This document shows positions 44,500 through 54,600 of a stretch of DNA of 64,000 nt, one piece after another. The DNA comes from an uncultured Cytophagales bacterium (lineage in GTDB: Bacteria; Bacteroidota; Bacteroidia; Cytophagales; Cyclobacteriaceae). A program made the translations under genes and the position numbers. The stretch covers positions 1-64,000 of the forward strand of contig CAJXNP010000016.1 in the NCBI GenBank assembly GCA_913057175.1, written 5' to 3'. How positions within the stretch are numbered: position 1 is the stretch's first letter; every line of letters starts with the position of its first letter. Under the pieces are notes generated by a model that was not told the DNA's origin, did no database searches, and was given only the letters and a program-made list of their open reading frames with translations.

Positions 44500-46893
44500 A
44501 TGAAAAATTTTAAGCGTGTTGTTAAAACGAGAAAATACATGATTAAGAACAAATTATATGTACAGATTTTATTTTATCTGATGTTGGGAACAATCGTTTC
44601 CTGCATACAGCAAGTAAAGTCGGACGACAAACCTACAGCACACAAATCATTTTCAGATATGGTTTACCCTGCGCTTGACTCAGAGAATTCCAGGTGGTTT
44701 TTCTTTTCGTCAGCCAGCAGGCCATTTGGAATGGTGAATCTCAGCCCCGATACGGAAATCGATGGAGCCTGGGGAAGTGGTTATAGATATAAAACAGATA
44801 CAATAAAGGGGTTTAGTCACATTCATGCATGGCAATTGTCTGGAATATCCGTTATGCCGGTTACTGTGTCAGAAACCAGCAAAAACACTGTATATGAAGA
44901 CTTTTATTCTAAGTTTAGCCATGAAACTGAAAAAATATCACCGGGGTATCACTATGTAGAACTTGATAGATATAAAATAAAATCAGAATTAACCAGTACA
45001 ACACGTGTAGGGTTTCATCAATATACTTTCCCAAAAGGTAATGAGGCAGCAATCTTGTTTAACCTTAATACCATGCTGGGGCCATGTGAAAACATGGGAG
45101 GGGAGATAAAACAAGTAAATCAGAATGAGTTTTTGGGAAAAGTGGTGATGAAGGAAACCCGAAGAAGACCCAAGCCATTTACGGTATTTTTTAAAGTAGT
45201 ATTAAATACAGACATAGCCTCCATCGATCAGGATGAAAAGACAGGGAATTACCTTGTAAGCCTATCCAGCCCGGAAGAAAAAGTATTGATGAAGGTAGGC
45301 ATTTCATATACGTCTATTACAAATGCTGAGAATAATATCTCTGAAGAATTGACACATTGGGATTTTAACAGAGTGGTGGCAGAAACCAAAGCCGAATGGA
45401 ATCGACTATTGGGAAGGATCAAGGTAGAGGGAGGAACGGAAACAGACCAAAGAAGATTTTATACCGACCTGTGGCACGCCTTACAAGGCAGAAGGATAAT
45501 AAGTGATGCAAATGGCGCTTATCCGGACAATACGTGTGAAGTTTTTAGAGTAGGTCAGCTACCTTTGGATGAAAATGGAACTCCTAAATTCAATCAATTT
45601 AACTCCGATTCTTTTTGGGGAGCCCAATGGACGATCAATACACTTTGGGGGCTTGTATACCCGGAAATCAAAGAGCAGTTTGTTCATTCTCTTTTACAAT
45701 ATCAAAAAGATGGTGGCTTAATTCCCAGAGGACCATCCGGCGGGAATTATACATATGTGATGACAGGGTCTTCCAGCACACCGTTTATTGTGAGCGCTAT
45801 TCAGGAGGGGTTAGTAACCGAGGATTTAGAAAGTATTTATCAGGCACTGAAAAAGAACCACATGCCCGGAGGTATCATGGAAAAAGCGGGGTATGAGCAT
45901 AACACTAGTTTAGGCGGTGGACTAAAATATTATTTGGAAAATGGATTTGTACCTTATCCATTACCGGAAGGAGAATTTGGCGGGCATCAGGAAGGGGCAG
46001 GACTTACCCTTGAATATGCATACCAGGATTGGACCCTCGCCCAACTAGCCAAAAAATTGGGGCATCAGGACGATTATGATTATTTCATTAAGCGTTCAGA
46101 AAACTTTAAGAACGTTTATGATGAATCATCAGGATGGATGCGCCCTAAAGATGTAAGTGGTGAGTGGTTTAAAAATTTTGACCCTTATGAATATAAAAAA
46201 GGATTTGTGGAGGCTAATGCTGCGCAAGCAACCTGGTTTGTCCCACACAATTTAGAGGGTTTGGCTGATCTGATGGGCGGCCAGGAACAAGCCGTGGCAA
46301 AACTAAACAAACAATTTAAAGAAGCTGAAAAATTGGGTTTTACGGCCGGAACATCCCATGATCTGGAAGAACACCCTGAGTTTAGAAGGATTCCCATAAA
46401 CTATGGAAATCAACCTTCTATTCAGACAGCATTTATTTTCCACAAATTAGGTAGACCGGACTTAACACAGTATTGGTCACGAAGGGTTGTCGAAAAAACA
46501 TTTAGCGGATTGGCTCCATCCACCGGCTATAACGGGGATGAGGATCAGGGATTAATGGGAAGTTTATCCGTATTGATGAAAATGGGCTTGTTTCAAATGA
46601 ATGGTGGTGTGGATGAAAACCCGGAATATCTCATAGGAAGTCCCATTTTTGATAAAATAAGTATTGAATTAAATCCGGATTATTATTCCAGTTCCACATT
46701 CACCATTGAATCAGTAAATCAAAGTGACAAAAATGTGTACGTAGAATCGGTACAATTGAATAATCAGACAGTGCAAGGAAATGTAGTGCGTCACAGTCAG
46801 ATTACAGAAGGTGGAAAGCTTTTACTTCAAATGACCAATAATTCCAACGTGACCATGGACGTAAATAGGACGCAAATAAAAAATGATTTTTAA
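44500..46893 (+). CDS. GH92 family glycosidase (alpha-mannosidase-like) lipoprotein
   Basis: A 797-residue lipoprotein; an in-frame ATG at 44539 gives a tighter signal (ending TIVSC) and may be the true start. It follows the GH92 plan: an N-terminal beta-sandwich (about 45-290, with FFFSSASRPFGMVNLSPDT and GFSHIHAWQLSG) and an (alpha/alpha)6 catalytic domain (about 300-760). TDLWHALQGRR, FWGAQWTINTLWGLVYPE, STGYNGDEDQGLMGSLSVLM and YLIGSPIFDKISIEL are typical positions, and the acidic GDED cluster near the end is the presumed catalytic-base site. GH92 enzymes are calcium-dependent exo-alpha-mannosidases. Some substitutions (LMG for the usual QMS) leave room for a different sugar. Confidence 0.88.
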   Translation: MKNFKRVVKTRKYMIKNKLYVQILFYLMLGTIVSCIQQVKSDDKPTAHKSFSDMVYPALDSENSRWFFFSSASRPFGMVNLSPDTEIDGAWGSGYRYKTDTIKGFSHIHAWQLSGISVMPVTVSETSKNTVYEDFYSKFSHETEKISPGYHYVELDRYKIKSELTSTTRVGFHQYTFPKGNEAAILFNLNTMLGPCENMGGEIKQVNQNEFLGKVVMKETRRRPKPFTVFFKVVLNTDIASIDQDEKTGNYLVSLSSPEEKVLMKVGISYTSITNAENNISEELTHWDFNRVVAETKAEWNRLLGRIKVEGGTETDQRRFYTDLWHALQGRRIISDANGAYPDNTCEVFRVGQLPLDENGTPKFNQFNSDSFWGAQWTINTLWGLVYPEIKEQFVHSLLQYQKDGGLIPRGPSGGNYTYVMTGSSSTPFIVSAIQEGLVTEDLESIYQALKKNHMPGGIMEKAGYEHNTSLGGGLKYYLENGFVPYPLPEGEFGGHQEGAGLTLEYAYQDWTLAQLAKKLGHQDDYDYFIKRSENFKNVYDESSGWMRPKDVSGEWFKNFDPYEYKKGFVEANAAQATWFVPHNLEGLADLMGGQEQAVAKLNKQFKEAEKLGFTAGTSHDLEEHPEFRRIPINYGNQPSIQTAFIFHKLGRPDLTQYWSRRVVEKTFSGLAPSTGYNGDEDQGLMGSLSVLMKMGLFQMNGGVDENPEYLIGSPIFDKISIELNPDYYSSSTFTIESVNQSDKNVYVESVQLNNQTVQGNVVRHSQITEGGKLLLQMTNNSNVTMDVNRTQIKNDF

Positions 46894-47026
46894 TTTTTGA
46901 ATGCTTTTGACAGAATCAATCCTTACACAGTGATGATTCTATAGAGCTTGGTTCTAAAATATCATGAACAAGGATGATCACTCCCTTAAGTTTAACGGAA
47001 GCCGGGAATGTCAAAAATAGAGGAAA

Positions 47027-48691
47027 ATGAGGGCTAAGAAAGCAGTAAAGTACTTCGTGATCATTCCAATAGGAATACTGGCCCTATTGATCCTGTTAAA
47101 TAACAAGCAGCTTAAATCACAGGTTTTTGGCCCGATAAAGTACCGCACCGTAGTGATGAAACCTGGGAATATTTCAGTCCCTCATGAAAGAACACTGGCG
47201 TGGAAAAATAAATCGGCTTTTGCTGATAGTATTTACAGGATTATCGCGTCAATGCCCATTACCGAGGAGATGCTTCTTAAAAAAGGCAATACTACACGGA
47301 TTCTACTAGCCAGATTGATGTTGAAGCAGAACGTCGCTGAAGTAAATGAAATTTTACAAAAGATGACGGCCTGGGGCAATTGTGGTTCTTCATGGTCAAT
47401 GAATCCCAAAGGGGATTATGATTTTACACTTACGATCCTTACAACCATCCTTTGGAAATTCGGAGACGATACTGACATTATTTACCCCGAAACCAAAAGA
47501 CATTTGTTGGATGTGCTTTTGATAGCTGACGGTGGCAAGTTCAGCTATTCAGCTCCAAAGACCTTGGGGCTGTACACAGAAACTGAAAACCACATGTTGA
47601 TGACGGAAGGATCAAGGTATCTAAAAAACAGGTGGATTCGCCTGCACGGAAATTCTGATAGTTATTACAACAACGTACAAAATGGGATGGAGGTGAAACT
47701 TTTGTCCCTGATGGAAGAGATGAAAACCAATGGTTTGTACGAGTTCAATTCCATTCCTTACCTTGGGTACACCATTACTGCCTTACTCAACATCGAGGCT
47801 TTTGCCTCTGAGGAAGTGAGTCAAACCGCCAGGGATGTGCTCGATTACATCAACTGGAGTTATGCTTTAAGCAGCCTTAATTTGAAACATTTTCCACCGA
47901 TGCGCAGGAGGTACGAAAAAGCAAGCATCCAGGAACTCACTACTGATTATCACGCCGCATTTGTAAAATCCTGGCTAAGCTATTCAGAGATTGAGAATTA
48001 TGACAAAAACGTAGGAGTAGCTGGGATCCACGCGATGATGGGGGCCTGTATGCCCTACCGACCGCCAGATCAGTTTGTTGAGATGCTATTTGATAAAAAT
48101 GACGGTTATTTTGTCCGCCAGGGGCATGGCCCGGGAGCATCACCGGAAATCAGCAGTGCCGGAAAAAATTTTCTGATTAGTGCCGGAGGGGTAAACAGGG
48201 GCAGGAGGTCTCAGGTAGTAACACGGCCCATTTGTCTGTTCCTCAATGATGATTCTGATCATTTGTCTGAAGTAATTCACCTCTCCGGGCCGGGCAATGA
48301 TTTTATGCAATGGAATAATACCGGGGTATATAAAAACTTTGCCTGTGCTGCGGGTCCTGTGTCCATTCCACTGGATATGCAGTCAGTCGACGCAGAGGGT
48401 AACTGGTCGTCTTTCTCATGTGTCAATGACGTGACCGTCGTTGTTTATTCCACAGATAGCCTTGGCTTAATGGCAGTATTTGAGGATGTAGGACCTACAG
48501 TTGTTTTCAAGGAAGTCTTAAAAAACAACCCTAATCCAGAATTGTTACATAGTCAATTTCAATTTCCCGGTGGACCGTTGCTAAAGTATGATGTAAAGGC
48601 AAAAAAAGATCAATGGGTGATGGTAGCAGACAATGATCAAAAACTTGACAGGGATTATGATTCGTGGCCATTGATAGAGGGAGATTTGTAA
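47027..48691 (+). CDS. unrecognised 554-residue membrane-anchored protein, candidate polysaccharide-active enzyme
   Basis: Not assigned to a family. An N-terminal hydrophobic segment (about 8-25) with lysines before it is a signal anchor or uncleaved signal. Residues 45-340 look mainly helical and include ETENHMLMTEGSRYLKN (about 185-201), a Glu-Asn-His arrangement reminiscent of (alpha/alpha)6-toroid lyases. The C-terminal half (about 350-554) is beta-rich, with FVRQGHGPGASPEISSAGKN and GGVNRGRRSQVVTRPI, conserved-looking Gly/His/Arg-rich loops. A toroid-plus-sandwich layout would match known uronate lyases. It lies between GH92 and two fucosidases, in a locus that otherwise has no backbone-cleaving enzyme. 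Function is open. Confidence 0.6.
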   Translation: MRAKKAVKYFVIIPIGILALLILLNNKQLKSQVFGPIKYRTVVMKPGNISVPHERTLAWKNKSAFADSIYRIIASMPITEEMLLKKGNTTRILLARLMLKQNVAEVNEILQKMTAWGNCGSSWSMNPKGDYDFTLTILTTILWKFGDDTDIIYPETKRHLLDVLLIADGGKFSYSAPKTLGLYTETENHMLMTEGSRYLKNRWIRLHGNSDSYYNNVQNGMEVKLLSLMEEMKTNGLYEFNSIPYLGYTITALLNIEAFASEEVSQTARDVLDYINWSYALSSLNLKHFPPMRRRYEKASIQELTTDYHAAFVKSWLSYSEIENYDKNVGVAGIHAMMGACMPYRPPDQFVEMLFDKNDGYFVRQGHGPGASPEISSAGKNFLISAGGVNRGRRSQVVTRPICLFLNDDSDHLSEVIHLSGPGNDFMQWNNTGVYKNFACAAGPVSIPLDMQSVDAEGNWSSFSCVNDVTVVVYSTDSLGLMAVFEDVGPTVVFKEVLKNNPNPELLHSQFQFPGGPLLKYDVKAKKDQWVMVADNDQKLDRDYDSWPLIEGDL

Positions 48692-48745
48692 AAGAATAAT
48701 ACTAGTTAGTTGTCATTAAAGTCAAAAGAATAATCTAAAACCAAT

Positions 48746-50059
48746 ATGAATACAAAAAGTAAATACATCATTTTATTATTAATACTAGGTGCTTTTTCCT
48801 CATTCGCACAGCTGAAAAATAAACCTGAGCTGAATGAACAGTTCATGGACATGGGTTTCGGAATATTTATTCACTGGAGCATGGATTCACAGCTGGGAAG
48901 CGTCATTAGTCACTCCATGGTGGGGGCCTCGGAAGATTATCTACAGCGCTACATGCATGAGCTCCCAAAGACGTTTTACCCTGATAAATTTGATCCTGAC
49001 GAATGGGCGAGGCTATTTAAGCTGACTGGTGCTGAGTATGTGGTGTTTACCACCAAGCATCACAATGGCTTTTGCATGTGGGACACCAAAACCACCGATT
49101 TCAATATCATGAATACCCCTTATGGGAAAGACATTACCGGAATGTTGGTTAAATCATTGAGAAAGTATGACCTGAAAGTAGGATTCTATTATTCCCCGGA
49201 AGATTTCAGCTTTATTTACAAGCAAGGGCACCTAATTTCACGAAAAGGCCCCATGACCCAGATTACTAAAAATGAAGAGTTGTTTGAATATTCGAAAAAA
49301 CAGGTAGATGAATTGTTTACAAAATACGGCAAGATCGATATGGTCTTTTTCGACTCCTTTTCTAATAAAAACCTGGTACAATATGTTCATGAGAAATACC
49401 CCGATGTCGTCGTCACCAGGGGGGAAATGAGCACCCCAGAGCAAAAAATTCCGGACGCACCGATGCCCGGGCCCTGGGAGACCTGCATGACCATGGGGAC
49501 ACAATGGGCTTATAAACCCACCAATGAGGTGTATAAAGACGGCGGGGAATTGATCAATAAACTGATCGAAATAAGGGCCAAGGGAGGTAATTTCTTAATG
49601 AATGTAGGTCCAAAACCAAATGGCGAAATCCCCATTGAACAGGAAGAACGCCTACGTGAAATAGCGCTCTGGATGTTCGTCAATAATGAGGCGGTTAAAA
49701 ATGTAAGAACAGTACCGAACACCATTAAAGAGGGGGATTTGTGGTTTACCAAAGCCAAAGATGAAAACACGGTCTATGTTTTCATCACCAACCAGCCGGA
49801 GTGGTTTAAGGGAAAACGGAGGCTTTTTTACACTGAGAGTATCAGGGCAACTACGGATACCGAAATTTCTGTCCTTGGGCAGAATGATCTGGTCGTTGAA
49901 TATTCTCCCAACAACATACCAAAATCCCAATTCAATCAGCGAGACCATAATTTGGAATTATCGATTACAAGAGCTCAAAGGCTTTATAACGATAAAATAT
50001 GGCCAAATCCAGTGGTGGTAAAAATAACAAATGTCGAATTTGTTCAGCCCAAAAAATAA
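48746..50059 (+). CDS. GH29 alpha-L-fucosidase 1
   Basis: A 437-residue exported GH29 enzyme (signal ending SFAQ). The (beta/alpha)8 barrel starts at MGFGIFIHWSMDSQLGS, with VVFTTKHHNGFCMWD and DLKVGFYYSPEDF following. The nucleophile is Asp203 in DMVFFDSF. The likely acid/base is Glu245 in PGPWETCMTM, as in the subgroup where PWE precedes the conserved block, and the domain closes with GGNFLMNVGPKPNGEI. The C-terminal part is a short beta-sandwich. GH29 enzymes release terminal alpha-L-fucose, and some act on related 6-deoxy sugars. Confidence 0.9.
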   Translation: MNTKSKYIILLLILGAFSSFAQLKNKPELNEQFMDMGFGIFIHWSMDSQLGSVISHSMVGASEDYLQRYMHELPKTFYPDKFDPDEWARLFKLTGAEYVVFTTKHHNGFCMWDTKTTDFNIMNTPYGKDITGMLVKSLRKYDLKVGFYYSPEDFSFIYKQGHLISRKGPMTQITKNEELFEYSKKQVDELFTKYGKIDMVFFDSFSNKNLVQYVHEKYPDVVVTRGEMSTPEQKIPDAPMPGPWETCMTMGTQWAYKPTNEVYKDGGELINKLIEIRAKGGNFLMNVGPKPNGEIPIEQEERLREIALWMFVNNEAVKNVRTVPNTIKEGDLWFTKAKDENTVYVFITNQPEWFKGKRRLFYTESIRATTDTEISVLGQNDLVVEYSPNNIPKSQFNQRDHNLELSITRAQRLYNDKIWPNPVVVKITNVEFVQPKK

Positions 50060-50069
50060 AAGTTATCTA

Positions 50070-51491
50070 ATGAGTGAACCAATGATAAATTCTAAGTATT
50101 TGGTTAATGTGTGTGGCGCCATTGTTTTAATGGCGCTTTTCGCACGTGGTGTTTTTGCTCAATCATCAGATAAAATGGATTGGTGGAAAGATGCCAAATT
50201 TGGCATGTTTATGCATTGGGGCCTGTATTCTCAGACAGCGGGGTATTGGAAAGGGCACATTGCCAAAGGCAACGAGCATTTTATGATCCATGAGCAAATA
50301 TCATTAAAGGAATACGCCACCATCGCTGATGATTTTAACCCTATAAACTTTGATGCAGAAAAATGGGTGCTAACTGCAAAACAGGCAGGCATGAAATACA
50401 TCATTATTACTTCCAAGCATCATGATGGTTTTGCAATGTTTGATTCACCTTCGAGTGATTACAATATTGTAGAAAGAACTCCATACGCAAAAGACCCGAT
50501 GAAAGAACTGGTGGATGCCTGTCATAAACACGATATGAAGTTTGGGTTTTATTACTCCCTTGGACGGGATTGGGAAGACCCGGATGTACCTACCAATAAA
50601 CCATATAAAGGAGGAAGGAGTAACCTGGTAGATTATCCTGATGAAGACATCAAGGTCTTTAACCGATATTTTGAACGAAAGGTAAAACCCCAGATAAAAG
50701 AATTGCTCACGCAATATGGAAAAATAGACATTATGTGGTTTGATACGCCACACGATATCACATTGGAAGAAAGTCAGGAACTGCGCGACTTGATTTTAGG
50801 AATCCAACCGGATTGCATCATAAATAGCAGAATTGGCAACGGGCTTGGAGACTATAAAGTAGAAGAGCAAAAAATCACAGAAGGAGTGGAGCCCGAACCA
50901 TGGGAAGCATGTATTACAATGGGTAAAAACTGGGGTTATATTGAATACGACACCGTTTACAAGTCTTCAGAATTAATGACTCGACAACTATTGGAAATCG
51001 TAAGTAAAGGGGGAAACCTTTTGCTAAATAATGGTCCCACGGCCGAGGGAGAAATCACTGAGCTGGCAAAGGAAAGGCTAAAAGAAATGGGAAAATGGAT
51101 GCAGAAAAATTCAGAAGGCATTTATGGCACAAAGCCCTGGAAGATTCAAAGTGAAATGCTTGCTGGTGCAAAAAGGAAGGAAGTTGATCATCAAGAGGGC
51201 GGAAAAAATTCATTAATGGATACAGAGAACGACAATACTTCAAAACAAATTCTACCGGAGGTACAATTCACTACGAAGGAAAATTTTGTCTATGCCTACG
51301 TATGTAGCTATTACGAGGTGTACGTAGATATCAAATCATTTTCTTTAAATGATCAAATACAAAGTGTAACGTGTTTAGGGAGTGATACAAAAGTGAAATG
51401 GAAGCAGGAGAAGGACGGATTACATATAGAAATGCCAACTTACAAGGACGAAGAAATTCACATCACAGGCTTTAAAATTCTGCTGAAATAG
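50070..51491 (+). CDS. GH29 alpha-L-fucosidase 2
   Basis: About 473 residues from the ATG at 50070, chosen because it follows the end of the previous gene and gives an exported protein (signal ending GVFAQ); an ATG at 50082 is also possible. GH29 motifs are FGMFMHWGLYSQTAG, YIIITSKHHDGFAMFDS, MKFGFYYSLGRDW, the nucleophile Asp225 in IDIMWFDTP, EPWEACITMGKNWGY and GGNLLLNNGPTAEGEI. It is only moderately like the first fucosidase, so the two probably act on different linkages. The gap of 10 nt implies co-transcription. Confidence 0.9.
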   Translation: MSEPMINSKYLVNVCGAIVLMALFARGVFAQSSDKMDWWKDAKFGMFMHWGLYSQTAGYWKGHIAKGNEHFMIHEQISLKEYATIADDFNPINFDAEKWVLTAKQAGMKYIIITSKHHDGFAMFDSPSSDYNIVERTPYAKDPMKELVDACHKHDMKFGFYYSLGRDWEDPDVPTNKPYKGGRSNLVDYPDEDIKVFNRYFERKVKPQIKELLTQYGKIDIMWFDTPHDITLEESQELRDLILGIQPDCIINSRIGNGLGDYKVEEQKITEGVEPEPWEACITMGKNWGYIEYDTVYKSSELMTRQLLEIVSKGGNLLLNNGPTAEGEITELAKERLKEMGKWMQKNSEGIYGTKPWKIQSEMLAGAKRKEVDHQEGGKNSLMDTENDNTSKQILPEVQFTTKENFVYAYVCSYYEVYVDIKSFSLNDQIQSVTCLGSDTKVKWKQEKDGLHIEMPTYKDEEIHITGFKILLK

Positions 51492-51644
51492 GGCAGTTAA
51501 TTTTTTATATTTATCATTTAGTGCTGTTAAATCATAAACAAGTCAAATTAGCAAACAACGAAAATGTCTGACATGATTTGAGGGAATGAAGGATCCAGGT
51601 TAAATGAAGAAAAGACGAATACCAGTATTTAAGGTTCAATACAA

Positions 51645-54600
51645 ATGAAACGACGGCTAGCCATAACGTTTTTGTTTATCCTGTCTTTTTTTTGCGCTGT
51701 ATCTCAGAGCATAGAATTTGAGCATTACAATGATAGGGATGGGCTGTCTCACAATTCTGTCAGGCATATTGTTCAGGATAACCAGGGTTTCATTTGGTTA
51801 GGCACGTTTTACGGGTTAAACCGTTTTGACGGGTTTCAATTTCAAAACTATCTGAGTTATGACGAAGGCAACAACACATTGTACAACGATGATATTACCG
51901 CTTTAGAACTGGATAGCGCAAGGAATTGTTTGTGGATAGGAACAAGGAAAGGCTTGTCTCATCTGCAACTCGATACGCACGTGTTTACCACCTATTTGTC
52001 AGATGCGAACGATCCAAATAGCCTGCCTGACGAGGAAGTACGGTCCGTATATCAGGATAAGTTTAACCGGGTTTGGGTGGGTACTAGAGATACCGGTTTG
52101 TTTTTGTTTGAACCTGATAAAAATACCTTTACCAAAGTCCCCCTGGAAGGGTTTAATTATGTTAAAGAAATATTTGAAGATACTAAAGGAAATATTTGGA
52201 TAGGCTCTTATGGAACAGCCGGAGTTGCTAAAATCAAACTTGGTAGTACCGGTATAATTTCAGAAATAGAAAGTTTTACATTGTCAATACCGGGTTCCAC
52301 AGGTATTAATCCTTACTTAAACTTTATATATGAAGATGAGCAAGGCGATATTTTTGCAGGAACACGCAAAGGGCTTTACAAGCTTGATAAAATCCGCAAT
52401 ACTTTTGAGAATTTGTACATCGCCGATGACGAAATAAGGGATAAATTAGGTCCATACTTTTTATGCGTGGCTCAAGCTCCTGATGACAAATATTGGGTTG
52501 GTACGCTCGGGGGTTTGTTAGTTTGTGATGCATTGGAGGATATTAATAAGGGGCATTTTCAATGGCATTTCTCGGTGTTGTCAGAAGACAAGTCCCTGGT
52601 AGACAATTTGGTTTCTGCCCTGTATTTTGATCCGGCAGGTGTCCTGTGGATCGGAACCGAAGAAGGTCTGGATAAGTATGATCCTTACGAAAATCAATTT
52701 AAAATCAATAAAGATATATCGAAATACATCCAGAATCAGGCTCCAAGGATCAGGGGTTTTTCAAAAACTAATTTAAATGAAATTGTAGTCGCTACGAGGC
52801 ATAATGGCCTTTTCATCTCTGACCAAGAGGATTTTGTTCCTCTGTTCAATGAAAAATTTGACATAGCAAGTATATATACATATGATGGAATCAACTTCTA
52901 CTGTGGTCTATGGAATGGGAAAATACTGGTTTATAATTACCTCCAAAAGACGTCTAAAATTGTAGAGGTCGGGTTTAAAAACTCCGCCATTTTTAGTTTT
53001 TTGGAATATGAGGAAAGTTTAGTCGTATGTTCCTACGGAGAGGGCGCTATGCTATTGGATAAGCAGACTTTAAAACCAACGATTCACGTATTGTCTGGAT
53101 TTGATATCAATAAAGTTACGGTAGACATCGATAAAAACTTATGGTTTGCTACTGAAAGTGGAGTCGTTAATTATGACATGACAGCGAGGGATGCTACCGT
53201 TTACGAGGAAAGCATTCAGCCGGATATGGGCCTTCCTCATGAAAATGTGAGCGATATTATCATCGATTCCCGGGGACTAATTTGGGCTGCCACCAGAAAA
53301 GGGCTGGGCGTTTTTGACTCGGAAACAAATGCTTTTAAACAAATGCCAGAGCCCAAAGAATTAGCTGGCAAGTGGGTGACAGATATCGTGGAAGATACAA
53401 GCGGGTACTTATGGCTGAATATGAACAATAATAACATCGCCAGATATGATGTTGAAAATAGTCAAGCGAATATTTACAACGTCAATAGTGGCAACAGGCT
53501 TGATGTATTCAGTTCCAGCGGGTTTTATAATTTCAACAATTCAACAATTTATTTAGGAGGAAAGAATGGGGTCATCTATTTTTCACCGCTGACTATCCAG
53601 GACAATGAGTGGTCACCGAAGCCGATAATCACTGAGTTTAAGGTAAATAATGAATTGGTTTTACCTGGATTAAAATTAAATGGTCAAATTCCTCTTTCTA
53701 AAAATTTAAATTATTCCAGAAGTGTGAATCTTAACCATGAGAATCGAAATTTCTCCATTCAATTTTCATCACCCTCGTTTACCAATCAGCGTTTAAATAG
53801 TTTTGCTTACATGCTGGAGGGGTTTGACCATGATTGGATAGAAACTAGCAGCAATTCAAGAACGGTGCAGTATACTAATTTGACTTCAGGTACTTATGAT
53901 TTTAAAATCCGATCTAGTAATAGTGATGGTAAGTGGAGTGAAGTTTCATCCTACAGCATCGAAATAATGCCTCCTTTCTGGGCAAGCTACCAGGGGATAA
54001 CAGTAATTATACTTCTCCTCGGCTTAATAGCATATTTTACAAGAAAGCAAATCAAATTTCGTACTGAACTGAAACGAGAGTTATTAACGGAAAAAGTTCA
54101 AAGGGAGCGGGATGAAAAACTCAATAATGAAAAGCTCAGGTTTTTCACCAATATCTCACACGAATTAAGAACACCGTTATCATTGATATTGGGACCTGTA
54201 AAACAAATTTTAGAACACGAAAATAGCAGTGATTATATTAGAAGTAAAGCCAATCTAATCAACCATAGTACTAATAGGCTGTTGCGGTTAGTCAACCAAA
54301 TTCTGGATTTCAGACGGGCAGAAGCTGGAGAGATTAAATTGAAAGTAGCCAAAGTGGACATTCTGCCATACACAAATGATGTTTTTTATTCTTTCATGGA
54401 ATTGGCACAGTCAAAAAATATAGATTTCAATTTTAATGTTGAAGATGAGTCCATGGTATGTTGGATAGATGTAGATAAATACAATAAGATTCTATACAAT
54501 TTACTGTCGAATGCGCTGAAATTCACGAACAGTCATGGTCATGTGGACTTGTATATTGGCCTGAAAGAAAATAATTCTAAAACACTTTTAATTGAAGTCA

